Assembly: GCA_964370855.1 (NCBI GenBank)
Contig: CAYJMF010000005.1
Span: 42,365-106,364, forward strand
DNA: 64,000 nt
Direction: 5' to 3'
Origin: JAKLKS01 sp964370855
GTDB taxonomy: Bacteria; Planctomycetota; JAJSAM01; JAKLKS01
A program made the translations under genes and the position numbers. Numbering within the stretch: position 1 is the first letter of the stretch; every line of letters starts with the position of its first letter. The notes under the pieces are model-generated. The model saw only the letters and a program-made list of their open reading frames with translations. It did no database searches and was not told where the DNA came from. Shown here in pieces: positions 52,115 through 59,586 of the stretch.

Positions 52115-53233
52115 ATGCGACCTCCCCTCATCGCCGCCCTCCTCCTCCTCGCCGGATGCCGCGGCGGGGCACCCGGCCCCTCCGTCCTCCACGGCATCGT
52201 GGAGATCCAGTCCGTGCACGTCGCCTCCCGCGTGGCGGGCCGCGTCGTGGAGACCCCCGCCGCGGAGGGCTCCCTCCTCGAGGCGGGCGACCCCGTGGCG
52301 GTCCTCGAGGCCCCGGAACTGGAGGCCCGCCGCGCCGGAGCCGCGGCCCGCGTGGCCGCCGAGACCGCGGCCCTCGAGCGGGCCCGCAACGGCCCCCGCC
52401 GGGAGGAGATCGACGCCTCCCGGGCGGCCCTGGATTCCGTCCGGGCCCGCCTCGCCCTCCTCCGGGCCGGCTCCCGTCCCGAGGAGGTGCGGGCCGCCGC
52501 CGCGGACCTCGCCGCCGCGGAGGCGGAGCTGGCCCGGGCCGTGGAGGACGCCTCCCGCCGGAGGGAGCTCTTCGACGCGGGGGCCGTCACCCGCGACGAG
52601 CTGGACGCCTCCCTCGCGGCTCGGGACCGCCTGGAGGCCCGCCGCAACGCGTCCAGGGCCCGCGCCGACCTCGTCGGCGCCGGCTCCCGGAAGGAGGAGA
52701 TCGACGAGGCCGCCGCCGACGTCGCCCGCCGGGAGGCCGACCTCGCCCTCCTCGTGGCCGGCACCCGCCCCGAGGAGGTGGCCGCCGCCGAGGCCCGCCT
52801 CGAGGAGGCGCGGGCGGGCCTCGCCGCCCTCGACGCCGACCTCGCCGAGCGCGTCGTCCGCTCCCCGGGGAGGGCGATCCTCGAGGTGCTCTCCGTGCGC
52901 CCCGGCGACGTGCTCGCGGCCAACGCCCCCGTGGCCCGCCTCCTGCGGGCCGGGGACCTCTGGGTGAAGGTCTTCGTCCCGGAGACCTCCATCGGCGCCG
53001 TCACCCTCGGCGGGGGAGCGGCGGTCACCGTGGACTCCTTCCCCGGGCGGACCTTCCGGGGAAAGGTCGCCTCCATCGGATCCCAGGCGGAGTACACGCC
53101 GCGCAACGTCCAGAGCGCCGACGAGCGCCGCCACCAGGTCTTCGCCGTGAAGGTCGTCGTCGAGGATCCCGAGGGGGTCTTCAAGTCCGGCATGGCCGCC
53201 GACGTCGAGCTGGACGGGGCCGCACCGCGCTGA
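52115..53233 (+). CDS. HlyD-type membrane fusion lipoprotein
   Basis: A 372-residue periplasmic adaptor. The signal peptide ends in LLLAGC (lipoprotein Cys15). A barrel-sandwich start (GIVEIQSVHVASRVAGRV), a long Ala/Glu/Arg-rich coiled coil from about residue 70 to 240, and the beta-barrel end (PETSIGAVTLGGGAAVTVDS) follow. It works with the ATPase and permease encoded next, in a YbhG-type exporter of unknown substrate. The stop and the next ATG share a base (TGATG). Confidence 0.9.
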   Translation: MRPPLIAALLLLAGCRGGAPGPSVLHGIVEIQSVHVASRVAGRVVETPAAEGSLLEAGDPVAVLEAPELEARRAGAAARVAAETAALERARNGPRREEIDASRAALDSVRARLALLRAGSRPEEVRAAAADLAAAEAELARAVEDASRRRELFDAGAVTRDELDASLAARDRLEARRNASRARADLVGAGSRKEEIDEAAADVARREADLALLVAGTRPEEVAAAEARLEEARAGLAALDADLAERVVRSPGRAILEVLSVRPGDVLAANAPVARLLRAGDLWVKVFVPETSIGAVTLGGGAAVTVDSFPGRTFRGKVASIGSQAEYTPRNVQSADERRHQVFAVKVVVEDPEGVFKSGMAADVELDGAAPR

Positions 53234-54171
53234 TGGTGCCCGCCCTCGAGACCCGCGGCGCCACGATCCGCTTCGGCGCCTTCACCGCCGTGGAGGAGGC
53301 CTCCCTCTCCGTCGCCCCTGGCGAGGTCTTCGGGCTCCTCGGGCCCAACGGCTCCGGGAAGACGACCCTCATCCGCGCGCTCTGCGGCCTCGTCCCCCTG
53401 GCCGCCGGGGCGGCCTCGGTGCTCGGGGAGGACCCGGTCTCCCACCCGGAGCGGGTCCGCTCCTCCATCGGCTACATGTCCCAGAAGTTCTCCCTCTACC
53501 CGGACCTCTCGGTGCGTGAGAACATGGAGTTCTACGCCGGCATCTACGGGCTCGACGCCGCCGCCGGGCGGGTGCGGCGCGGGGAGCTCGACGCGCTGCT
53601 CGGGCTCGCGCCCTACGCCGAGCGGCGGGCGGGGCGGCTCTCCGGCGGGTGGAAGCAGAGGCTGGCCCTCGCCTGCGCCCTCCTCCACCGGCCCCGGGTG
53701 GTGTTCCTCGACGAGCCCACGGCGGGCATCGACCCCGTGGCCCGGCGCGACGTCTGGAACCTCCTCTTCCGCCTGAGCGCCGAGGGGATCACCCTCTTCG
53801 TCACCACCCACTCCATGGACGAGGCGGAGCGCTGCAACCGGGTCGGCTACCTCTACATGTCCCGGATGCTCGCCCTGGGCACGCCGGCGGAGCTCCGGGC
53901 GCTCCCCGGGGTCACGCCGCCGGGGACGCGGCGCATCGAGGTGCGCGGGGAGGATTCCTCCGTCCTCCTGGAGGGGCTCCGCGGCCGCGCCGGCGTGCGC
54001 GAGGCCACCATCTACGGGCAGTCCGTGCGGCTCCTCGTGGAGGAGGGGGTCGGCCCTGCGGAGCTCGGCCTCGACGCCGCGCGGGTGCGCCCCGCCGAGG
54101 CGGGCCTCGAGGACGCCTTCATCGCGCTCTCCCGGGCCGAGGAGGCGCGGCGGGCCGGGGGGGGCGCGTGA
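53233..54171 (+). CDS. ABC transporter ATP-binding protein
   Basis: A 312-residue ATPase: LLGPNGSGKTT (Walker A), LSGGWKQR (signature), VVFLDEPTAGIDP (Walker B and D-loop) and THSMDEAER (H-loop), followed by a C-terminal domain of the drug/CcmA exporter type. It energises the ABC-2 permease coded next. The ATG at 53233 shares a base with the stop of the HlyD gene. The family is that of multidrug/polysaccharide exporters; substrate unknown. Confidence 0.93.
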   Translation: MVPALETRGATIRFGAFTAVEEASLSVAPGEVFGLLGPNGSGKTTLIRALCGLVPLAAGAASVLGEDPVSHPERVRSSIGYMSQKFSLYPDLSVRENMEFYAGIYGLDAAAGRVRRGELDALLGLAPYAERRAGRLSGGWKQRLALACALLHRPRVVFLDEPTAGIDPVARRDVWNLLFRLSAEGITLFVTTHSMDEAERCNRVGYLYMSRMLALGTPAELRALPGVTPPGTRRIEVRGEDSSVLLEGLRGRAGVREATIYGQSVRLLVEEGVGPAELGLDAARVRPAEAGLEDAFIALSRAEEARRAGGGA

Positions 54172-55283
54172 GGGGCGGCTCCCTCCGGCGGACGATGGCG
54201 GTCGCGCGCAAGGAGTTCCTGCACATCCTGCGGGACAGGACGACGCTCTTCTTCGCCCTCTTCATCCCCATCGTGGAGCTGGTGCTCCTCGGCTACGCCA
54301 TCGACACCAACGTGCGGAACATCCCCACGGCGGTCCTCGACCAGGCGAAGACGCAGGAGAGCCGGGACCTCCTGCGGGCCTTCGAGACCTCCGGCGACTT
54401 CCACGTGGTGGCCCTGGTCGAGGACGAGGCGTCGCTGCAGCGCATGCTGGTCTCCGGGAGGGCCCGGGTCGGCATCCGCATCCCCGAGGACTGGTCCCGC
54501 CGTCTCCTCGCCGGGGACACGGCCGCCTTCCTCCTCCTCGTGGACGGGTCCGAATCCTCCGTCGCCGGGCAGGCCCTCGGCACGGGCAACGCGCTGGCGC
54601 TCCGGGAGTCCCTTCGGCGGGCCCTCGGCGGCCGGCCCCTGCCCGTGGAGGCGCGCCCCCGGGTCCTCTTCAACCCGGACACGCGCTCCCCGAACTTCTT
54701 CATCCCGGGGCTCATGGTGGTGCTCGTGCAGATGATGGCGGTGATGATGACCGCCGTCGCCATCGTGAAGGAGAAGGAGCAGGGGACCATCGAGCAGCTC
54801 TACATGACGCCGGCGGGGGCCGGGGAGATCGTGGCCGGGAAGGCCCTCCCCTACCTGGTGCTCGTCGCGGCGGAGCTCTGCGGCATCGCCTTCCTCATGG
54901 TCTTCCTCTTCGGGGTGCCGATCCACGGGAACTTCATGACGCTGCTGGCCATCACGCTCCCCTTCGTCCTCGCCATGCTGGGGGCGGGGCTCCTCATCTC
55001 CACGCGGGCCTCCACGCGGGACGCGGCCATGCAGATGGCCATGGGCACCGTCATCCCCTCCATCTTCCTGTCGGGGTACGTCTTCCCCCTCGACTCCATG
55101 CCGCTGCCCTTCCGCGTCCTCGGCCGCGCCCTCCCCACGACCTGGCTCATCGACGCCTCCCGCGGGGTGATCCTCCGGGGAGCGGGATGGGCGGAGCTCT
55201 GGCCCAACGCGGCGGTCCTGTGGGGCATGGCCGTCGTGGTGCTGCTGGCGGCGGCGCTCCGGTTCCCGAGGAGGGTGACCTAG
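54168..55283 (+). CDS. ABC-2 type permease
   Basis: A 371-residue integral membrane protein with an N-terminal transmembrane segment, a periplasmic loop (about 55-185), and a cluster of C-terminal segments including LMVVLVQMMAVMMTAVAIV and IPSIFLSGYVFPLDSMPLP. It forms the channel of the exporter with the HlyD adaptor and ATPase. The GTG start overlaps the ATPase stop by 4 nt (GTGA). The three genes form one operon (52115-55283), a YbhG/F/S-R like set. Confidence 0.88.
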   Translation: MRGGSLRRTMAVARKEFLHILRDRTTLFFALFIPIVELVLLGYAIDTNVRNIPTAVLDQAKTQESRDLLRAFETSGDFHVVALVEDEASLQRMLVSGRARVGIRIPEDWSRRLLAGDTAAFLLLVDGSESSVAGQALGTGNALALRESLRRALGGRPLPVEARPRVLFNPDTRSPNFFIPGLMVVLVQMMAVMMTAVAIVKEKEQGTIEQLYMTPAGAGEIVAGKALPYLVLVAAELCGIAFLMVFLFGVPIHGNFMTLLAITLPFVLAMLGAGLLISTRASTRDAAMQMAMGTVIPSIFLSGYVFPLDSMPLPFRVLGRALPTTWLIDASRGVILRGAGWAELWPNAAVLWGMAVVVLLAAALRFPRRVT

Positions 55284-55347
55284 GGGAGGGGAGGGGGATA
55301 CCGTACCCGACCCGATTCATCGGGGTTCGGCGATGGGCTCCCGCGCG

Positions 55348-55442
55348 GGCGGTTCCGCGGCGCCTCCGGCGCCGCGGTGGCGCCCGTTTCGAGAGGATCC
55401 GGTCCGGAGAGGATTCGGACCGGACCCTCTCGAAACGGGCGC
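55348..55442 (+). repeat. Palindromic repeat element, copy 1
   Basis: GCGGTTCCGCGGCGCC leads into two nested palindromes: GCGCC-tcc-GGCGC and CGCCCGTTTCGAGAGG paired with CCTCTCGAAACGGGCG. A near-identical element lies at 58225-58319 in opposite orientation. Strong hairpins are predicted. It lies upstream of the DUF6263-like gene. Confidence 0.85.
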
Positions 55443-55586
55443 GTGGAACGTCAACGGCGGGAGAGGCGAAGGGCAGGAGATCCGAACGGTCCTCCTCTTT
55501 CAAGGGGGGAGCGAGGGACCCCTTGCTCCCCCATCCCCCTGCGGAACTCCAACCCGCCGCCGTGTCTCTCCTCCGTAATCGCACGG

Positions 55587-55660
55587 GAGTCGCCCGCTCT
55601 CCCCTCCCCCCTTCCGGTGCGAACCCGCCCCCCTCCCCCGATGAGCCACGGCCCCCACGG
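55587..55660 (+). repeat. Shared upstream block, copy 1
   Basis: GAGTCGCCCGCTCTCCCC to GAGCCACGGCCCCCACGG, about 75 bases, recurs in inverted orientation at 57909-57983 with gaps. The order palindromic element then this block is the same in both copies relative to the downstream gene. The 489-base gene-free stretch 55284-55772 holds nothing else I can name. Confidence 0.7.
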
Positions 55661-55772
55661 TGGGCGGCCTCTCCTGCACGCCCGGGAGTTCCACATCGGG
55701 GGGGAGGAGGGGAAGGAGGGGAAGGAGAAGCACGACCGACTCCACCCCCCACCGCCCCATACTGGAGGGACC

Positions 55773-56771
55773 ATGGACCGCCATCGCCTCCTCCCCGCGC
55801 CGCTCCTCCTCCCGCTCCTCCTTCCGCTCCTCCTCCCCGCCGCCTGCTCCCCCACCTCTCCCGCCTCCCCGCCGCCCGCCGTCGGCCCCGCTCCGGCCCC
55901 CGCCGCCCCGGTGGACCTCCGCTTCCGCCCCCCCGCGGGGACCCGGGTCCGCATGGAGATGATCACGGATCAGCAGATCGGACTGCGCATGGAGGGGACG
56001 GCCCAGAAGGTGGAGCAGGTGCTGGGCTTCGAGTTCACCCTCGAGGTGCTCGAGGTCCTCCCGGACCACCGCTCCCGGGCGCGGCTCACCTTCGACCGCA
56101 CGCGCATGCGCATCCGGAACCCCGTCGGCGAGATCGTCTTCGACTCCGCTGCCCCGCCGGCCCTCGTGCCCCTGCCTTTCCGTGGGGTGGCCTTCCTGGC
56201 GGGCAAGTCCATGGAGTGCCGCTTCGCCGCCGACGGGGGCGCCGAGAGCGTGGCGGGGATGGACGCGCTCCTCGACTCCACGCCCCCGGACGCGTCCCTG
56301 CCCGAGGGGGCGCAGCGGGACGCGCTGGCGCTCCAGGCGAAGAGGCAGTTCGGCGACGAGGCGATGCGGGAGATGGTGGGCGGCCTTCACACCGGGTTCG
56401 CGGGGAGGCCCGTGGCCGTCGGGGAGTCCTGGACCTGGCAGAGGCGCCTGCGGGCGGTGATGCCGATGGCCATCGACGTCACCTCGACGCTGCTCCGGCG
56501 GGAGGGGGGGCGCTGCCTCATCGGCATCGAGGGCCGCATCTCCCCCCACGAGGGGGCCGCCCCCACGGACCTCGGTCCCATGACCCTGCGCTCCGCTCTC
56601 TCGGGCACCGTGAGGGGCAGCGTGGAGGTGGAGGAGTCCACGGGGCTCCCGCTGGAGGCGGCGCTCCGCCAGGACGTGGAGGGGACCCTCGTCCTCGACC
56701 TGCCCGGCGTGGCGCGGGAGTCGAACCCCGTGATCATCGTCTCGTCGACGTCCCTGAAGCGGGTGGAGTAG
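55773..56771 (+). CDS. DUF6263-type lipoprotein
   Basis: A 332-residue lipoprotein with signal peptide to LLPAAC, a Pro/Ala-rich linker and a beta-rich C-terminal region (VRMEMITDQQIGLRMEGTAQ, then TLEVLEVLPDHRSRARLTFD, VTSTLLRREGGRCLIGIEG) characteristic of DUF6263, a family of secreted proteins in planctomycetes and relatives. Function unknown. ATG at 55773 with GGAGGGACC. It ends 10 bases before the selenoprotein gene, which is convergent. Confidence 0.75.
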   Translation: MDRHRLLPAPLLLPLLLPLLLPAACSPTSPASPPPAVGPAPAPAAPVDLRFRPPAGTRVRMEMITDQQIGLRMEGTAQKVEQVLGFEFTLEVLEVLPDHRSRARLTFDRTRMRIRNPVGEIVFDSAAPPALVPLPFRGVAFLAGKSMECRFAADGGAESVAGMDALLDSTPPDASLPEGAQRDALALQAKRQFGDEAMREMVGGLHTGFAGRPVAVGESWTWQRRLRAVMPMAIDVTSTLLRREGGRCLIGIEGRISPHEGAAPTDLGPMTLRSALSGTVRGSVEVEESTGLPLEAALRQDVEGTLVLDLPGVARESNPVIIVSSTSLKRVE

Positions 56772-56780
56772 CCCGCTCCC

Positions 56781-57794
56781 CTACTCCCCCGCCTTCAGCC
56801 GCAGGAAGTCGAGGAGGGCGTCGTACTCGACCTTCAGGGAGAGGTTGTGGTCCGTCAGGTTGAAGACCCCGATGGCCCGGTTCTCCCCGTCGAGGATGAC
56901 GACGTCGCGGTACTCGATGCCCCAGGAGGTCCACACGGCGGCCTCCGCCGTGTCCTGCAGGAGGGGGAGGGTGCGGTCCGCCACGGCGAGGGGATTCCCC
57001 GCCTCGTCGCCGGCGTCGTTCACCGCGAGGAGGCGGATTGTCGAGGCCGGGTTGGCGTCGAGGATCTCCGCCTGCATCCGGTCGAGGGACCCGAACTGGT
57101 CCCGGCAGTACCCTCAGGTGGTCCGCACGAAGTAGACGGCGGTGACGCTGCCGAGGTAGTCCCGGGGGGAGACGGCCTCCTCCGCCGTGGCGGAGGCGGG
57201 GTTCACGTCCACGAGGGAGAAGTCCGGGGCGACCCCCTCGAAGGGGGGGTCGTCCACGCGGGGGAGGTCGAGGCCGAGGGACGTGCGGGTGGCGCGCAGG
57301 GCCTTCACGGCGGAGCGGAGCTTCGAGGCCCTCTTCGCCCGGACCGGCTCGGCGTCGGCGGCCTGGAGGCGGGCGTCGGCCTTCCCGATGCCGCGGAGCA
57401 GGCGCTCCTCGTCGCGGTCGGAGCCGGTCCTCCCCATCCAGGCGAGGAGCGCCGCCCTCTCGTCGAGGGCGTCGGTGCGCATGCCGTCCATGGCGGTCCC
57501 GAGGGCGGGGTCGAGCCCCTCGTCGCCGGGGAACACCCGGTCGAGGACGCGGCAGAGGGGACCGGCGTCCCGGAGGTCGTCGAGGAGGCCGTCCCGCGCG
57601 CGGTCGAGGCGCACCAGCGCGGAGAGGATCGCCCGCTTCTCCCTCGTCATGGGCTTCATGTCGGCGTCGATGGCCTCGGCCTTGGCGACGGCGGCGACCT
57701 TCACGGGAGCGAGGCGGGAGGTCCAGGCTGCGTCTGCGGGGAGCGAGAGGAGAAGGAGCGGGAGGAGGAGGGGGAGGAGCGGGCGGCTGCGCAT
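56781..57794 (-). CDS. Secreted thioredoxin-fold protein, probable selenoprotein (in-frame UGA at codon 227)
   Basis: A 337-residue protein if UGA at 57114-57116 is read as selenocysteine. A Sec signal peptide and a helical domain (about 25-180, Arg/Asp/Leu-rich) precede a redoxin domain starting near APDFSLVDVN. The active site reads VYFVRTT-U-GYC, so UGA replaces the first Cys of a CxxC motif and Cys230 is kept. After the UGA the frame continues to a natural stop with redoxin-like sequence (LLAVNDAGDEAGNPLAVADR, then YRDVVILDGENRAIGVF). A 6-bp hairpin with a G in its loop sits 13 nt downstream. Alternatives: a Cys-to-stop mutation giving two fragments, or a sequencing error. The intact domain on both sides argues for selenocysteine. 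Confidence 0.85.
57086..57103 (-). promoter_or_regulatory. SECIS-like hairpin just after the UGA
   Basis: In the message GGGACC pairs with GGUCCC around the loop AGUUCG, starting 11 nt after the UGA. Bacterial SECIS elements need a short stem-loop about 16-37 nt from the UGA to the loop with a G in one of the first two loop positions; the loop begins 17 nt after the UGA and its second base is G. A search for selA, selB, selC and selD elsewhere in the genome would be decisive. Confidence 0.6.
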
Positions 57795-57908
57795 GGGGAC
57801 ATTGTACCGCCGATGTTCGGGTTCGGCGGACCGGGCCCTCCCTCCTCACGGCGGTGCATCACGGATTCGGGGGCACAGGGCGCGGGCGGTTTTGGGAGAG
57901 GAGGACGG

Positions 57909-57983
57909 CCGTGGGGGCCTTGGCTCGTCGGGGAGGGGGGGCGGGATCGCAACAGATTGAATGGGGGGGAGAGCGGGCGACTC
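57909..57983 (-). repeat. Shared upstream block, copy 2 (inverted)
   Basis: Minus-strand copy of the 55587-55660 block with several gaps. In gene orientation it precedes the selenoprotein start at 57794. The remainder of the gene-free stretch 57795-58430 holds the tandem repeat, the second palindromic element and an assembly gap. Confidence 0.65.
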
Positions 57984-58043
57984 TCTTGAACACGGGGAAG
58001 GGGGAAGAGGGAGGGGGCCGAGGGAGTCCCCCACGGTTGCTCC

Positions 58044-58173
58044 TTCTCACTGGTTCTCACTGATTCTCACTGATTCTCACTGATTCTCATCTGTGCTCAC
58101 ATGATCTCACCTGCGCTCGCCTGTTCTCTCCCGTGCCCGCTCGTGCTCACCTGCGCTCACTCGTGCTCGCCTG
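58044..58173. repeat. Degenerate 10-bp tandem repeat
   Basis: Thirteen consecutive 10-base units with consensus ttctcactga/ tgctcacctg: the first four are nearly identical, the rest decay. There are no spacers, so it is not a CRISPR array. The 10-base period puts each unit on the same face of the helix, and it lies upstream of the selenoprotein gene. Confidence 0.85.
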
Positions 58174-58224
58174 GAAACTGAAAAGAGCAGACCGCACGGA
58201 ACTCCTGGCCTCTGACTTCCCTCG

Positions 58225-58319
58225 CGCCCGTTTCGAGAGGGTGCGGTCCGATCCTTTCCGGACCGCACCCGACCGAAACGGGCGCCACCGCGGCGCCGCA
58301 GGCGCCGCGGAACCGCCCC
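58225..58319 (-). repeat. Palindromic repeat element, copy 2 (inverted)
   Basis: Read on the minus strand it matches copy 1 over about 95 bases with few differences (for example CTGCGGCGCC against CTCCGGCGCC and GGTCGGGTGCGG against GAGAGGATCCGG). Both copies are upstream of genes, in the same orientation relative to the gene. Confidence 0.85.
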
Positions 58320-58390
58320 CGGGAGCGCGCCCCCGCCCGGCCCCCGGGGGCCGCGGGGGGGGGGCCGCGCGGGCGGCGGCCGCCGCCCGG

Positions 58391-58400
58391 NNNNNNNNNN
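58391..58400. other. Assembly gap (10 N)
   Basis: Ten ambiguous bases inside a G/C-run region (58340-58430). The true distance between the selenoprotein upstream region and miaE is unknown, and the copy-2 repeat may be compressed. Confidence 1.
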
Positions 58401-58430
58401 CCTCCTCCTCCCCGCCCCCCCGCCCCCCCC

Positions 58431-59015
58431 CTACCCCCCGTGCATCCTCTCCTCCCGCGGCATCCCCGCCATCACCTCCGCCTCGTGGACCGCCAGCTCC
58501 CGGAGCCTCCCGCGGATCTCCTCCTCGGCGAAGAGCCCCGTGGACCGGGCGACCTCCACGTAGGTCGCGTGGTGGCGCGCCTCGCTCTCCAGCAGCCCCT
58601 CGTAGAGGGCCCGCAGCTCCGGGTCCTCGAGCCGGGCCGCCAGGAGCCGCATCCGCTCGCAGGAGCGGGCCTCGATGAGGGCGCAGCAGAGGAAGGTGTC
58701 CAGCATCCGCGCAGGCTCGAAGGTCCGCACCGCCGCCGTGAGCCGATCCGCGTAGGGGCTCGGCGGGAGCCGCCGGAAGGGGATCCCCCGCCGCCCGCAC
58801 AGCCCCACCACGAGCTCGAAGTGCTCCAGCTCCTCCCGGGCGATGCGCGACAGCGGCAGGGCGACCCCGGGCCGCTCCACGTAGCGGAAGACCAGGTTCA
58901 TGGCCGTCGAGGCGGCCTTCTTCTCGCAGTGGGCGTGGTCGAGGAGGATCGTCTCCATCGCGGCGGCGGCCCGGTCCGCCCACTCCGGCGCGGTCTCGCT
59001 GGCGAGGTTGAGCAT
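58431..59015 (-). CDS. miaE: tRNA-(ms[2]io[6]A)-hydroxylase MiaE
   Basis: A 194-residue ferritin-like di-iron hydroxylase that modifies the 2-methylthio-N6-isopentenyladenosine at tRNA position 37. The helix pairs with the iron ligands are present: LLDHAHCEKKAASTAMNLVF, REELEHFELV, ALIEARSCERM and LLESEARHHATYVEVA carry the Glu and His ligands. Length is near the family value (about 190-250). The ATG at 59015 follows a TAGGAT box by 8 nt, with no ribosome site, so the message is probably leaderless. Confidence 0.9.
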   Translation of the reverse strand: MLNLASETAPEWADRAAAAMETILLDHAHCEKKAASTAMNLVFRYVERPGVALPLSRIAREELEHFELVVGLCGRRGIPFRRLPPSPYADRLTAAVRTFEPARMLDTFLCCALIEARSCERMRLLAARLEDPELRALYEGLLESEARHHATYVEVARSTGLFAEEEIRGRLRELAVHEAEVMAGMPREERMHGG

Positions 59016-59023
59016 GACCCGTG

Positions 59024-59029
59024 ATCCTA
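59024..59029 (-). promoter_or_regulatory. TAGGAT -10 box 8 nt before the miaE ATG
   Basis: TAGGAT, 8 nt, ATG. Same layout as for the HNH and AbiEi-like genes. Confidence 0.5.
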
Positions 59030-59101
59030 GTCCCCCCGGCGAGTCTGGAGATTGGAACCCCGGTGGGCGTAGACTTGCCCTCGGCCCGTGGAGATCACGA
59101 C

Positions 59102-59488
59102 ATGCCGGCGAAGCCGAACGGGAAGAAGGTCCTCGTCATCGACGACGACCCCATGGCGCGGGACATCTACCGCTCCATCCTCGAGGAGGCCGGCTTCGCG
59201 GTCCTCGCCGCCGAGGACGGGGAGAAGGGCCTCGCCCTCCAGAAGGCGGAGCCGGCGGACTGCATCCTGCTCGACGTCTTCATGCCCGGCCTCAGCGGCC
59301 TCGACCTCATCGAGGCCCTCGATCCCGACACCAGCGGCGTCCCCATCATCGTCATCTCCGGCGGGGGCCACGCCGCGGGGGAGAGCACGCTGCGCCTCGC
59401 CGAGTCCCTCGGCGCCGCGAGGGCCTTCTCCAAGGACTTCGAGCACGCCGACCTCCTGGCGGCGGTCCGGGAGCTGACCGGCGTTTGA
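59102..59488 (+). CDS. Single-domain response regulator
   Basis: A 128-residue receiver domain with all catalytic positions: acidic triad Asp14-16, phospho-acceptor Asp58 in ILLDVFMPG, Ser86 in IIVISGGG, and Lys111 in FSKDFE. No output domain, so it acts as a phosphorelay shuttle or by protein binding (CheY-like). ATG at 59102 with GGAG upstream. A TPR/zinc-ribbon protein follows after 98 bases and could be its partner. Confidence 0.9.
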   Translation: MPAKPNGKKVLVIDDDPMARDIYRSILEEAGFAVLAAEDGEKGLALQKAEPADCILLDVFMPGLSGLDLIEALDPDTSGVPIIVISGGGHAAGESTLRLAESLGAARAFSKDFEHADLLAAVRELTGV

Positions 59489-59586
59489 GCAGCCGCCCCC
59501 TCCCTCCTCCCCGGCCCCTGGATCCCTCTCCCCTCCCCGACCCTCCTCGCCCATAATCCGTTCCGCCCGGGGGGGTCGGAGGAAGC

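Noticed and set aside
56781..57794. Two separate genes (56781-57077 and 57114-57794)
   Set aside because: Both parts lie in one frame and form a single redox domain; the stop is UGA exactly at the first Cys of the CxxC site.
58044..58173. CRISPR array
   Set aside because: Units are 10 bases with no spacers and there are no cas genes.
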